From Blastocladiella britannica (taxonomy: Eukaryota > Blastocladiomycota > Blastocladiomycetes > Blastocladiales > Blastocladiaceae), in assembly GCA_025349905.2 (NCBI GenBank), contig MU625114.1:1-11504 (forward strand): a stretch of DNA of 11,504 bases. Direction: 5' to 3'. Made by a program: the position numbers and the translations under genes. Of the stretch, positions 1 to 8,600 are shown one piece after another. Below the pieces are notes generated by a model. That model saw only the letters and a program-made list of their open reading frames with translations, had not been told where the DNA came from and ran no database searches. Position 1 is the stretch's first letter. Each line of letters starts with the position of its first letter.

Positions 1-44
1 TTTTTCAATTTTTACCGTGACGAAAGACTCAATTTACAACACAG
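1..44 (+). other. 3' end of an intron cut by the window edge
   Basis: AT-rich sequence ending in acaacacag. The frame of the next exon opens at 45 with no stop, at a codon boundary, so this intron also appears to be phase 0. A branch-point-like actcaa lies about 15 nt before the acceptor, as in two of the following introns. Confidence 0.6.
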
Positions 45-3000
45 AAGCATTCCGCGACCACGACGACCACCACCACTTCGTACGGCAACGCGGCTCCGGC
101 CCCTCGTCCCACTACGGGCGCCGCCACTACCGTGGTCTCTGAGACTGTCTTTGTCGACGAGGAGGAAGAACTCACCCTGCCCACGCCCGCCAGCACCACG
201 TTTACTGTATGTCTTTTTATTTTTTACTGCGAGATATGGTACTCACCTTCGTAATTGCACACAGTCCATGGTATCCGGAGTTACAGGTTCGACCACTGAT
301 GTAGCTGCGCATGGACCCACCACGCAATCGACGACCACGACCCAGCACGGCTCGCACCCCGTTCTCGAGCAGCACCAGCAAGTCGAGACTGGTTCCGGCA
401 TGTCGTCTGCGCTGCACATGGCCAACTCTGGCGCCACTACGTCATCGACTTTGTCATCGTCATTCACGACCGCGACTGGATCGGCGGCAGCAATTTCGAC
501 CTCGCCGTCGTCGTCGTCCAAGCTGGCGGCACAGGTGCTGCTGGGCAGTGGCTCGATTGCTGCCGCGACTGCACTGTACAAGAAGGAGCACCAGAAGCAG
601 CAGCAGCCTTCCAAGCCGGTCGTGACCGAGTCGTACGAGGAGGAGAGTGTCGAGGAGGTGCACGACGTGGTGGTGGTCCCAGCTAAGCCCTCGACCAAGC
701 CGACGTCGTCTACGACCACTTCGACGACGACTAGCTCTACCGTGACTGCGGGCGCGGCCACAACACGTCCCAAGCCCACTGTCACCGAGACGGTTGAGTA
801 TGAGGATGTCTATGAGGAGGCCGTCGGCGGCTCTGTTGTCGGTGGTGCCACCATTGGCGGTTCCATTGCCGGTGGTGGCAAAGCGACCACCACCACTAGC
901 ACCACGACAACCACGGCTGCAACGCGCCCCAAACCCGCTGTCACTGAGACCCTCGAGTACGAGGACGTGTATGAAGACGAGATCGTTGGCGGTTCCATTG
1001 GCGCTGCTGGCGCAAGCACTGGCGCCGCAAGCGCCAGCACCACAACGTCGACGACGGCGACGAGCAGCAGCAGCAAGCCATCGACGTCGATCATCACCAA
1101 GACTGGCACGACCATCGCCGTCACTGGCACCCTGGCGGCGGCAGCAGCAGCAGCGGCGTCTCACTCGACGTCCATGGCATCTTCAACGATGACGCACACG
1201 CGCGTTGACTCGGGCGCCAACGTCGAGCATGCCACTGTGTCAACCACATCAGTGACAGGACCGCGACCGCTGGTTGTCACTGAATCAGTGGAGGAGGAGG
1301 TCGTTGAGGAGGAGGTGGTCACTTATGGCAACACTGCCGCGACCGCGTCCACGTCCGCTGTCACTGGAGCTGGTGCCGCATCATCATCAAGCTCGACGAC
1401 TTCACCCACCACAACCACGACTGCCAGCGCCGCTCCCAACAAGACGCTGGCCGCCGTCACCAAGCTCAGTCCCATCATCACCGAGTCCTACGACGAGGAG
1501 ATTGTGGAGGAGGTGATTGAGGATGGAGCCGTGGTTCAATCCACTACCCAGTCGGCCACCACCGTCTCTGGCTCCAAGCTGGCTGCTGCCGCTGCCGCCA
1601 CCACTGCCGCCTTGGCTGGCAGTGCCAGTTCCACCACCACCACCTCCACAACCACCACTAATGCTGGTGCAAAGAAGCCGGTGGTGCCGATCGCAAACGT
1701 GGTCATGTCGCTCGCTGCTGCCAGGGCGGTTGCCCAGACCATCCACACGCGCCGTGACTCGGACGTCTACCCTCTGCCGCCATCGGATTCGGACTCGACC
1801 GCTGCCACCACGACTTCCACCACCACCGGTAGTGCCACCACGGTGACGATGCAGGACAGCCAAGCCGCTGCTGCCGCGGGTGGCTCTCGCTTTGGCTGGC
1901 TGCAGTCGGCCGTGCAAACCATCACCACCACAGGCGGCGCCGCCATTCAGGCAGCCGGATCGGCCGTGCAATCGGCGGGCAGCGCTGCCGGCTCTGCTGT
2001 TCAGACTGCCGGAAGCGTTGCTGGCTCAGCCGTGCAGACAGCGGGCAGCGTTGCTGGCTCAGCCGTGCAGACAGCGGGCAGCGTCGCCGGATCGGCAGTT
2101 CAGACCGCATCCACCGTTACTGGCTCAGCTGTTCAGACTGCCAGCTCGGTGGTCGGCTCGGTCGGCCCCGTTGCATCCACTGTTGCCTCCTCAGTGGTCA
2201 GCACCGTGAGCTCGGTTGCCGAGATAGGGTCAGGCGCTGCTTCGAGCACCGTGATCAAGGTGTCGCAGGCGATTTCGTCCATCGTGCGTTTTCATACTTT
2301 GTGTATTTCTTTCTTACGATACTCAATTTTGCGATGAATACAGGACGCCGAGGAGCGCATTGTCGCCTATTCTTCACCGATCCTCGAGACGGTGAAGCAA
2401 ACGGCCGGCGCGGCCACCACCGCCGCCGTGTCCACCGCCGGCAAGATCACGTCCGTTGTCACTGGCTCTGGCGCTGCTTCTTCGTCCGCCACCCAGAGTG
2501 TACGTGTATATTATTCTTAATTCAAATGTGGATCCTAAGAAAAATTATAATATAATAGAGCGACACCTCGGCCACGGTCCTCACGCTGTCGGGCCGCACG
2601 CAGGCACGTCCCGCGGGCGTGTACGTGACCAAGTCGGAGGAGACCAAAAAGGACGGCGATGACGACCTGATCATTGAGACGACCACCACCGAAACGGTGC
2701 TTGCCAACGGGTCGGTGACAAAGCAAATTTCGACGCTCACCAAGCGCCTCAAGCGCGTCGCCACGACGGTTCCCGTGACGAGTGGAGACGCGGTGGCTGT
2801 TTCGATGGCGACAAGCACCACGTCGAGTGCGGCTGAGCAGCAGGGGTCGCCCACGATCGGCACGCCGCCTATGCAGACCACCACGACGCTGGTTTCGAGC
2901 TCGGTCTCGATTCACTCGCAGGATGAGCATGACACAGAGGCCTCGGCGTTGTCTGGCAGTGGCTGGTTTGCTGGCGTTGCTGGCGTTGCCAAGGCGGTCT

Positions 3001-4196
3001 CGTCGACGGTCCAGCAGGGTGCTCAGGCTGCCGCCGGTGCCGCCGGCGCTGCCATTGCTACTGCGCGCGCTGGCACGACCACGACCACATCGTCGCCGTC
3101 GGCGATGGCGGCCCAGGACGTCGCGACCTCCCAAGTCGGTGGTGGCGGCGCTTTATCCACCACGACCACCACCACGGTCGCCACGCCCGCGTCCATGGAT
3201 GCGCGTGTGTCCGTGGTCTCGACCGCATCGACCGCCACCACCTCGACTGCGCGCCGCGCGCCAGGTGTCTACGTCGACAAAGACGTGTCGAGTTCGTGGG
3301 CTGGTAACGTTGAGACGATTGTCGAGACCACTACCACCACCACGGTGCATGCTGACGGAAAGATTACCAAGCAGGTGGCCACCAACACCAAGCGCATCAC
3401 CCACAAGGTGACACCCGCGACGCCCGTGGCCCCGCTGCACACGACTGCGGCCATTGCCAGTCCGTCGTCATTGGAGACGACGATCACTGCAGCCAAGTCC
3501 GCGGTGGTGCGCCCGACCATCTCCACGACCACGACGACGACGCCATTCCGCACCGCGTCACTTCCGCCGCTCTCGCCTGGCCCATTGTCTCCAGCGGTGC
3601 TGAACCCGGCTACGGACTCAGGCGACGCGCTCACCGGTTGGGTGCGCGACACGTTCCGGGCCGACTACGACTCGCTTTCGCGCGGCGGCGGCGCCAGTGC
3701 CAGTGCCAGTGGTGCCGGTGCCGAGGCGTTGTTGACAGTGGCGGCCGAGTACAGCGACGACTCGGACGACGATCTGGCGTCGATGCTGTCGGACAGCGGC
3801 AGTCTGCGGTCGCCCATGACGTCGCTCCCGCGCACGCTCGGAGGCGGCCGTAACGGCAGTCTCCCGCGCTCGTCGCTCGACTACGAGCACGGTGCCACTG
3901 CCACGGCTACCCGCATGTCCGTGGACGGCGTGCGGTCGCAGTCGTCGCGCGGGTCGCTGCACAGCCTGCACACGGCCGGCCACACGACGCTCCTGTCCCC
4001 GACGTCGCCGTTGTCGCCGCTGGCCATGACGGCGCTGCCCGAGCTGCCGCCGTCGCCCGAGGTGCTGATCCGCGTCGTGGACACGGTCGGTGGCGAAAAG
4101 ACGGTGGTCGCCGCCGAGGCGCAGCTGATGCCGCTGCACGCGGTGACATCGTCGACGTCGACGTCGCTCGCCGTGTCGGCCGAGCACTTGATTTGA
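45..4196 (+). CDS. Unrecognised Thr/Ser/Ala-rich repeat protein, 3' part (four exons)
   Basis: Partial gene. Visible exons are 45-206, 265-2283, 2344-2499 and 2559-4196, giving 1324 residues; earlier exons lie left of the window. The three complete introns are 58, 60 and 59 nt, all phase 0, and joining the exons keeps one open frame to TGA at 4194-4196. The protein is dominated by Thr, Ser and Ala with almost no Cys or Trp. Three repeat types stand out: an acidic motif around VTE[ST] followed by Glu-rich residues (six copies, 129-1530), eight 11-residue units of the GSAVQTAGSVA type (1957-2220), and a duplicated module starting GVYV (2616-2783 and 3264-3428). The C-terminal third is Ser/Pro-rich with an acidic stretch near 3750-3785. 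I see no catalytic motif and no clear transmembrane segment in the visible part. I do not recognise the family. A scaffold, cell-periphery or lipid-surface protein is possible. The splice model is well supported; the function is unknown. Confidence 0.8.
129..1530 (+). repeat. Six dispersed acidic VTE-type protein motifs
   Basis: Six copies of a motif of about 18 residues begin near 129, 613, 772, 931, 1267 and 1471. The pattern is roughly P-x-V-[VT]-T-E-[ST]-x-E-x-E-x-V-x-E-E, for example PVVTESYEEESVEEV and PTVTETVEYEDVYEE. The copies at 772 and 931 are closest, each followed by a Gly-rich VGGS stretch. Long Thr/Ser/Ala linkers separate the copies. These are short, regularly reused acidic elements, such as docking or phosphorylation motifs; that role is inference. 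Confidence 0.8.
207..264 (+). other. Intron, 58 nt, phase 0
   Basis: GTATGT donor and cacacag acceptor, with a tactcac branch-like motif upstream of the acceptor. Removing it joins the frame ending at 206 (Thr) to the frame starting at 265 (Ser-Met-Val). Without splicing, the upstream acidic VSET motif and the downstream ORF are in different frames. Confidence 0.85.
1957..2220 (+). repeat. Eight tandem 33-bp units encoding 11-residue repeats
   Basis: Eight exact 33-nt steps starting at 1957, 1990, 2023, 2056, 2089, 2122, 2155 and 2188. The core unit is GSAVQTAGSVA; the last units drift to GSVGPVASTVA and SSVVSTVSSVA. Units 3 and 4 differ at only two of 33 bases, suggesting recent duplication, while the outer units are diverged. 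Eleven residues equal about three helical turns, and Ala/Val at unit positions 3, 4, 7, 10 and 11 would line one face. The units carry no charge. Confidence 0.92.
2284..2343 (+). other. Intron, 60 nt, phase 0
   Basis: GTGCGT donor and aatacag acceptor, with atactcaa upstream. The unspliced frame runs into a stop at 2335-2337. Splicing continues into an exon rich in Ala/Thr/Val that keeps the 11-residue periodicity of the preceding exon. Confidence 0.82.
2500..2558 (+). other. Intron, 59 nt, phase 0
   Basis: GTACGT donor and an AT-rich body ending in aatatAATAG. The acceptor at 2558 gives an exon start reading Ser-Asp-Thr-Ser that runs in frame into the long final exon. An AG two bases later would shift the frame. 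Confidence 0.8.
2616..3428 (+). repeat. Duplicated protein module of about 55 residues
   Basis: Two copies, 2616-2783 and 3264-3428, align without gaps across their first 50 residues. Both begin GVYV, have K at position 6, carry ETTTT at position 21 followed by TV, then an A-x-G turn, TKQ and TKR. The region between them holds an Ala-rich segment and Thr/Ser linkers. It looks like a small folded or beta-rich module rather than pure low complexity. I do not recognise it. Confidence 0.75.
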
Positions 4197-4238
4197 TTAA
4201 AATTTTGAAGCATTTTCCCCTTTCCCACTGCACATCAA

Positions 4239-4252
4239 CCAATTGCATAAAA
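4239..4252 (+). promoter_or_regulatory. CCAAT and A/T box before the Siva-like gene
   Basis: The 56 bp between the upstream stop codon and the ATG at 4253 contain CCAAT (4239-4243) and gcataaaa directly before the ATG, preceded by a pyrimidine tract. Such a small gap means the promoter or 5' leader must overlap the 3' end of the upstream gene. The sites are seen; their function is inferred and weak. Confidence 0.3.
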
Positions 4253-4859
4253 ATGACCATCTCCAGTCAATCGATCACCCCGAGCCTGCCAAGGGCACGC
4301 AAACGCACGACGCGCGATTTTGACGATGACAACGACGACGACAATATGAGCGATAAGGGAAATGTCGGACACGGCCACGAACACTATCGCCTGGCCAAGG
4401 TCATTTGCCACGGCGGACGGCCGACGCGCACGCCGCTGGCCGAGATCCAGGGTAATTTCTATAATTGCGATATTTTACGTGGGACTCGTTTAACGAAATA
4501 TTCAAAGCACAAACGCTTGAGCGGCTCTTTGCCGGCGCAAGACGGGCCAAGCCTGCGACAGCAGCAGCTGCAGAGCCAGAACCGGTCGCAAAAGCAAAGC
4601 TCGCAAGTTGCCCGCGCTGTGCCTCCAACCCTGTCCGCAGCAGTGGCGGTGCATGCGCATGCTGCGAGCGAGTGTACTGCGCGGCCTGTTGCTCTCAATC
4701 GTGTGCGCGATGCCAATCGACTGCGTGCGTCGAGTGCACCATCACTCTGTACGCTTTCTTATGGATCCCACTTGATCCCATTGACGAAAAAAAAAATTGA
4801 ATAGCTACGACGGATCCGTCGGCCAGGAGACCGTGTGCTGGGTCTGTGCTCGTACCTGA
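4253..4859 (+). CDS. Siva-like cysteine-rich zinc-binding protein (three exons)
   Basis: Exons 4253-4451, 4508-4748 and 4805-4859 give a 164-residue protein; human Siva is about 175. The N-terminal third is charged with an acidic DDDNDDD patch (about residues 24-30). A helical segment QTLERLFAGARR follows at about 68-79. The C-terminal half has 14 cysteines at about 101, 104, 116, 118, 119, 124, 127, 128, 132, 135, 140, 143, 158 and 161, including CPRC and CACCERVYCAACC, and ends in CWVCART. The spacing C-x-x-C-E-R-x-x-C-x-x-C with later C-x-x-C pairs is the Siva C-terminal pattern, which binds zinc in animals, where Siva is a CD27-associated pro-apoptotic protein. Splice phases 1 and 2 both restore the frame, and the last exon supplies the final C-x-x-C. 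The Siva assignment is inference from pattern; animal functions should not be assumed here. Another small zinc-ribbon family is the main alternative. Confidence 0.7.
4452..4507 (+). other. Intron, 56 nt, phase 1
   Basis: GTAATT donor, tttaac branch-like motif, acceptor attcaaag. The split codon g|ca encodes Ala and joins the charged N-terminal exon to the helical/Cys-rich exon. Confidence 0.75.
4749..4804 (+). other. Intron, 56 nt, phase 2
   Basis: GTACGC donor, ttgac before an A-rich run, acceptor attgaatag. The split codon ct|c encodes Leu. The following 17 codons supply a final C-x-x-C pair and a stop, which supports the splice. Confidence 0.75.
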
Positions 4860-5069
4860 GTGGATCAAAACCAATATATCCATCAATTTCGCAATACTCG
4901 GTAACGAACTAAAAACAAAACATAAAAGGATACAGTGGACCCGCTCAGATTCCACAGGCTCACAACGCCCTGCTAGGCACTGTAGTCTCCCATGCCACGC
5001 ACCGCTGCCCGTTATCGTTGCTCCGTGAAACCGGTCTCACGCGTTCCCAGGCGATTCAAGGGTAGGGAC

Positions 5070-5089
5070 GCCGGGGATTTCTCCCTGGC
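5070..5089. repeat. 8-bp hairpin with 4-nt loop
   Basis: GCCGGGGA, loop tttc, TCCCTGGC. All eight positions pair, one of them G-T. It is a compact stem in the gene-free gap. The direction of any transcript is unknown. Confidence 0.6.
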
Positions 5090-5251
5090 GCCGCTGTTTG
5101 AAGCTACCCACGGCACGGTCTTGAGAGGCAGCAAATCCATCGTCACAGGTCTCTTGGTTTAACCCAAGGTTGACGCTGCGAACCCGAATGTGGGCCGGTT
5201 GGCCGCCTGCATCCTTTGATAATTCCTCTACGTAAGCTTATTCGAGTGACA

Positions 5252-5271
5252 GACTGCGAGCTACCGCAGTC
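5252..5271. repeat. 7-bp hairpin with 6-nt loop
   Basis: GACTGCG, loop agctac, CGCAGTC, a perfect inverted repeat. It lies 16 bp from the tRNA-like element and could belong to the same transcript or repeat. Confidence 0.6.
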
Positions 5272-5286
5272 CAGGAGACATGAAAC

Positions 5287-5358
5287 TCTTCACCCCGGGG
5301 ATTGAACCCGGGCTACCACATTCAACTAAGTTGCGTGCGACAGTTGCGACAAGTGAAG
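5287..5358 (-). ncRNA. tRNA-like element or tRNA-derived relic (tentative)
   Basis: Read on the minus strand, 5311-5295 folds into a perfect T arm: CCGGG, loop TTCAATC, CCCGG. This contains a good B box (GGTTCAATCC). The flanks CTTCACT (5358-5352) and GGTGAAG (5294-5288) form a seven-pair acceptor stem with one wobble, with A as discriminator base and a total of 72 nt, the normal tRNA length; T8 and A14 are also in place. However, the 40 nt between do not fold into convincing D and anticodon arms, so no anticodon can be read. It may be a decayed tRNA, a tRNA-derived SINE head, or an RNA polymerase III promoter of another small RNA. It is unlikely to be a working tRNA. Confidence 0.3.
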
Positions 5359-5622
5359 CTTATTCACATTTTCTTGCCGCGGCCGTGATCCTTCTCTATG
5401 TCCTCGTGCTGGTTGGATGCCAGCGAGCGAGCTGCATCGCGCCTTGGTCCATGGCACCGATTTGAACAGCTTCCATTATGTCCTTTTTCTCGTCGTGGTC
5501 CTGCTCCTTGTCCATTCCCAGCCGGACTCGGTTCAGTGGCGACCTAATCACGGGCCAATATCAGTTAATTTTGAAAGATCAACAAACAACTCTTTCGCAG
5601 GTCAATAATACCGTACCCCACC

Positions 5623-8600
5623 ATGCGCGCCGCCTACGTCCGCCCCGAGAACGCCCTACAGCGCGCCGAGGGTATGACTATTCCTATAACAAACCAAGAA
5701 CCAAATAACTCACAGCGATAAAATACAGAGCTGGTCGCCGTCAATACGCCCGGAGAGGCGCTCAATGTTCTCGAGGAAACGCTCACCAACCGCCGCACCC
5801 GCGGCGCCGTCATCCCGTCGGTCGAGCCCCTCGCGCTGCGCTTCATCGAGCTCGCTGTCGATCTCAACCGCCCGCGCACCGCCCGCGAGGGTCTCCACGC
5901 CTTTAAGAACCTGGCCCAGAACACGGCGGTCGCATCGGTCGAGAAAGTGATCCGCCGGTTCCTGGAGCGCGCCGAGCTCAAGCTCCGCGAGGCCAAGCAG
6001 AACCTCGAAAAGAACACCGCCGCCAAGGCCGCCGCTGTCATTGCCGTCGATGACGAGGCGGTCGAGGATCTGGAGGCCAGCGACAGCTTCGAGTCGATCC
6101 TGCAGTCGGTCATCACCAGCGTGATTGAAGGCACTGCCGCCCCGACCACCGTCGACGGCGAGGCCGCCAAGGCCGCCAAGCGCGACCGCGACGCCGTCAC
6201 CGCCCGCCTCAAGTTCCTGTGGGAGGCGTACCGCACGGTGCTGGAGGTGCTGCGCAACAATGCCAAGCTCGAGCTGCTGTACCAGCAGACGGTCGCGCAG
6301 GCGTTTGCGTTCTGCCAGCGCGACGGCCGCAAGAACGAGTTCCGCCGCCTGTGCGAAACCCTGCGCACGCACCTGGCGTCGCTTCCGCGGGCCGCGTCCC
6401 AGCACAATGGTATCTCGCTCACCGACCCCGAGGTGCTCCAGCGGTTCCTCGACACTCGGTTCATGCAGCTGCAGACCGCCAGCGACATGGAGCTGTGGCA
6501 AGAGTCGTTCCGGTCCGTGGAGGACATTTACCAGCTGTTGCTGACCGCCGGGTCGCTGATTGCGCCGCCGCACCCGGGCCAGGTGATGGCCGGGTTCCTG
6601 CCCGCGGCCCTGTTTGCCAACAAGCGCCACGGCGCCAAGATGACGCAGATGGTGGCCCAGTACCACGAGAAGCTCACGCACATCTTTGAGGTGTCGGACG
6701 ACCGTCTGTTCCAAGCGGCCGCCTGGAACAAGTACATGTCGTGGGTCAGCACCGTCAAGGGCGCGCACCAGCTGTCGGAGGCGGACCAGTCGCGCGTGGC
6801 CGGCCACGTGGTGCTGTCGGCGCTGGCGGCGCCCGTGCTCACGGACGCGGCGGCCGAGGCCGAGGCCGCCGGTTCCGGCCGCTTCAACCGCAAGACCCGC
6901 CTGACCCAGCTGCTGGGTCTGTCGTCGGTGCCCGACCGTGCGTCGCTGCTGGCGGCCGCGTCGTCCAAGTTTGTGCTCGCCGGTACCACCGACACCATCC
7001 GCAGTCTGTACGAGGCCATGGAGCCCGGATTCCACCCGCTCACGGTCGCCGAGCAAGTGCGCCCGGCGCTGGCGGCGCTCGAGTCGGACGCCGTGTTTGC
7101 CAAGTACGTGCCGCACCTGCGCGCCATGGTGGTGGCCAAGGTCGTCAAGGCCATTTCGGCCATGTACTCGAGCATCTCGTTCGACACGCTGCGTGCCCTC
7201 ACCACCGTCGGCTCTAACAACTCTGGATCAGCCACCCAGGAGCTGTTTGACCTCGAGCGCGTGATGGTCCGCGGCGCCCAGATGCGAGAGTTTAGCATCA
7301 AAGTCAACCACCGCGAGCAGACGTTCGAGTTTTCGACCGAGGTCGAAACCCCCGAACTGGCGTCGCTGTTTGAGATGCCGCTGTTTGACCGGTTCATTGC
7401 CGAGGAAAAGCAGTCCATCTTTGCCAAGGCACGTTCCGAGGCCAAGGAGGAGCACCGCGCAGCGCTGCAGCGGCAGGCGCTGATTGAGCAAAAGAAAGAG
7501 CAGCTCGAGCAGGCGCAGTTCAAGAAGGAGCGCGAGGAGGCGGCGGACCGCGCGCGCAAGGCCGCGGCCGAGCGCGAGGCGCTGCAGCAAAAGATGATTG
7601 AGGACGCCAAGGCTCGCGAGCTGGAGCGGCTGCGGGAGGAGCAGGACGCGATCAAGAAGGCCGAGGCCCGCAAGATTGCCGAGGCGCTGCGGGCCAAGTC
7701 GGGCGTCAAGATTGCCGACGCGGATCTCGACAACATGGACACCACCGCCATCTTTGCGGTGCAGGCTGAGCAGATCAAGAAGGAACGCGAGGCGATCGAC
7801 GCCAAGATGCTGGCGCTGGCCAAGCGCTCGGACTACCTGGAGCGCGCCATCCGCAAAGAAGAGGTGCCGCTGCTGATTGCCGCCCGCGAGCAGCAAAAGG
7901 TGGCTGACCGCGCCGCGTTCGAGGAGGCCCGCCGACTTGTGGTGCACAAGGCGCAGGAGCGCCACGCCGAGGCCCTGGCCATCAAGCACCGCGTGGTGCG
8001 CATGCTGTCGGACTACCAGGCGTACCGCGTCGACATTGACGCGGCGCGCTCGGCCGAGATGGCGGCGGCGGAGGCGGAGGCGGCCGAGAAGCTGGCTGCC
8101 GCCAAGGACGCGCGCCGCGAGGCAGTGCGTGCGGCCCTGCGCAAGCGCATTGTCGCCGACGAGGAGCGTCGCGCCGCCGACCGCAAGCGCCAGCAGGAGG
8201 CCCTCATGGCCGCCGAGCGCGAGGGCATGGACGACGACGACGACTTGGACTTTGACAACATGTCGGATATGGACGAGAACGCCCCCGCCGCACGTCTGCC
8301 GGCGCGCGAGGCGCTCCCCGAGCGCGCGGCTCCGGTCATTCGCAACGCCCAGCCCGGTGCTTGGGTGCCTAAGGGCAAGCCGGTGGAGATCTCCGCCGTT
8401 GCCCCATCCGCGGCGGCGACCCCTCCTTGGGGCAAGGCGGGTGCCGCTCGTTCCAGCGGCTCTGCTTGGACTCCGAGCACTGGTGCTGGCGGCTCGCCCA
8501 GCAGCAGTGCCCGTCCGTCTGCGCCGGCTGCGACCGCCGCGGCCTGGCGTGGCAGCAGCGATCGCGCTGCAACGCCGTCCGACTCGACCCGTCCCCCCAT

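Larger units (their letters stand above)
4860..5622. other. Gene-free gap of about 760 bp before eIF3a
   Basis: No ORF here shows the codon pattern of its neighbours or a recognisable motif; the short ones are chance. The stretch 5020-5360 has lower AT than a typical spacer here and contains several strong inverted repeats (5070-5089, 5154-5169, 5252-5271) and a tRNA-like segment on the minus strand. The part nearest 5622 should hold the eIF3a promoter and 5' leader. A possible acceptor-like cttttcgcag-type site ends at 5600, so an intron in the 5' leader is possible but unproven. Confidence 0.5.

Noticed and set aside
151..264. Start of the large ORF at 151 as the protein N-terminus
   Set aside because: The first part of that frame crosses an intron (207-264). 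The true upstream frame is shifted and carries an acidic VSET motif like the later ones.
243..785. Val/Asp-rich minus-strand frame opposite the Thr-rich exon
   Set aside because: It is a by-product of acc/acg Thr codons, which read as Val/Gly in antisense. No motif or independent start context.
2301..2555. Short ORF over 2301-2555
   Set aside because: It spans parts of two introns and reads the intervening exon in the wrong frame, giving an Arg/His-rich product.
1..4196. Secreted mucin or cell-wall adhesin as identity of the repeat protein
   Set aside because: Thr/Ser content suggests it, but no signal peptide is visible (5' end missing), there is no GPI-type hydrophobic C-terminus, and the acidic and 11-mer motifs do not fit a simple mucin.
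5280..5465. Short plus-strand ORF containing TPGIEPGL
   Set aside because: This peptide is what the complement of a tRNA T arm encodes, so it is a classical artefact of reading across a tRNA-like sequence, not a gene.
5710..7116. Long open frame of 468 codons on the minus strand inside eIF3a
   Set aside because: It is the shadow of GC-rich third positions in eIF3a. The product is Arg/Gly/His-rich, matches no family I recognise, and lies opposite strongly conserved blocks.
6528..7823. Ser/Ala-rich open frame of 431 codons on the minus strand
   Set aside because: It mirrors the Glu/Lys/Ala-rich coiled coil of eIF3a; antisense of such codons gives Ser/Leu/Ala-rich frames automatically.
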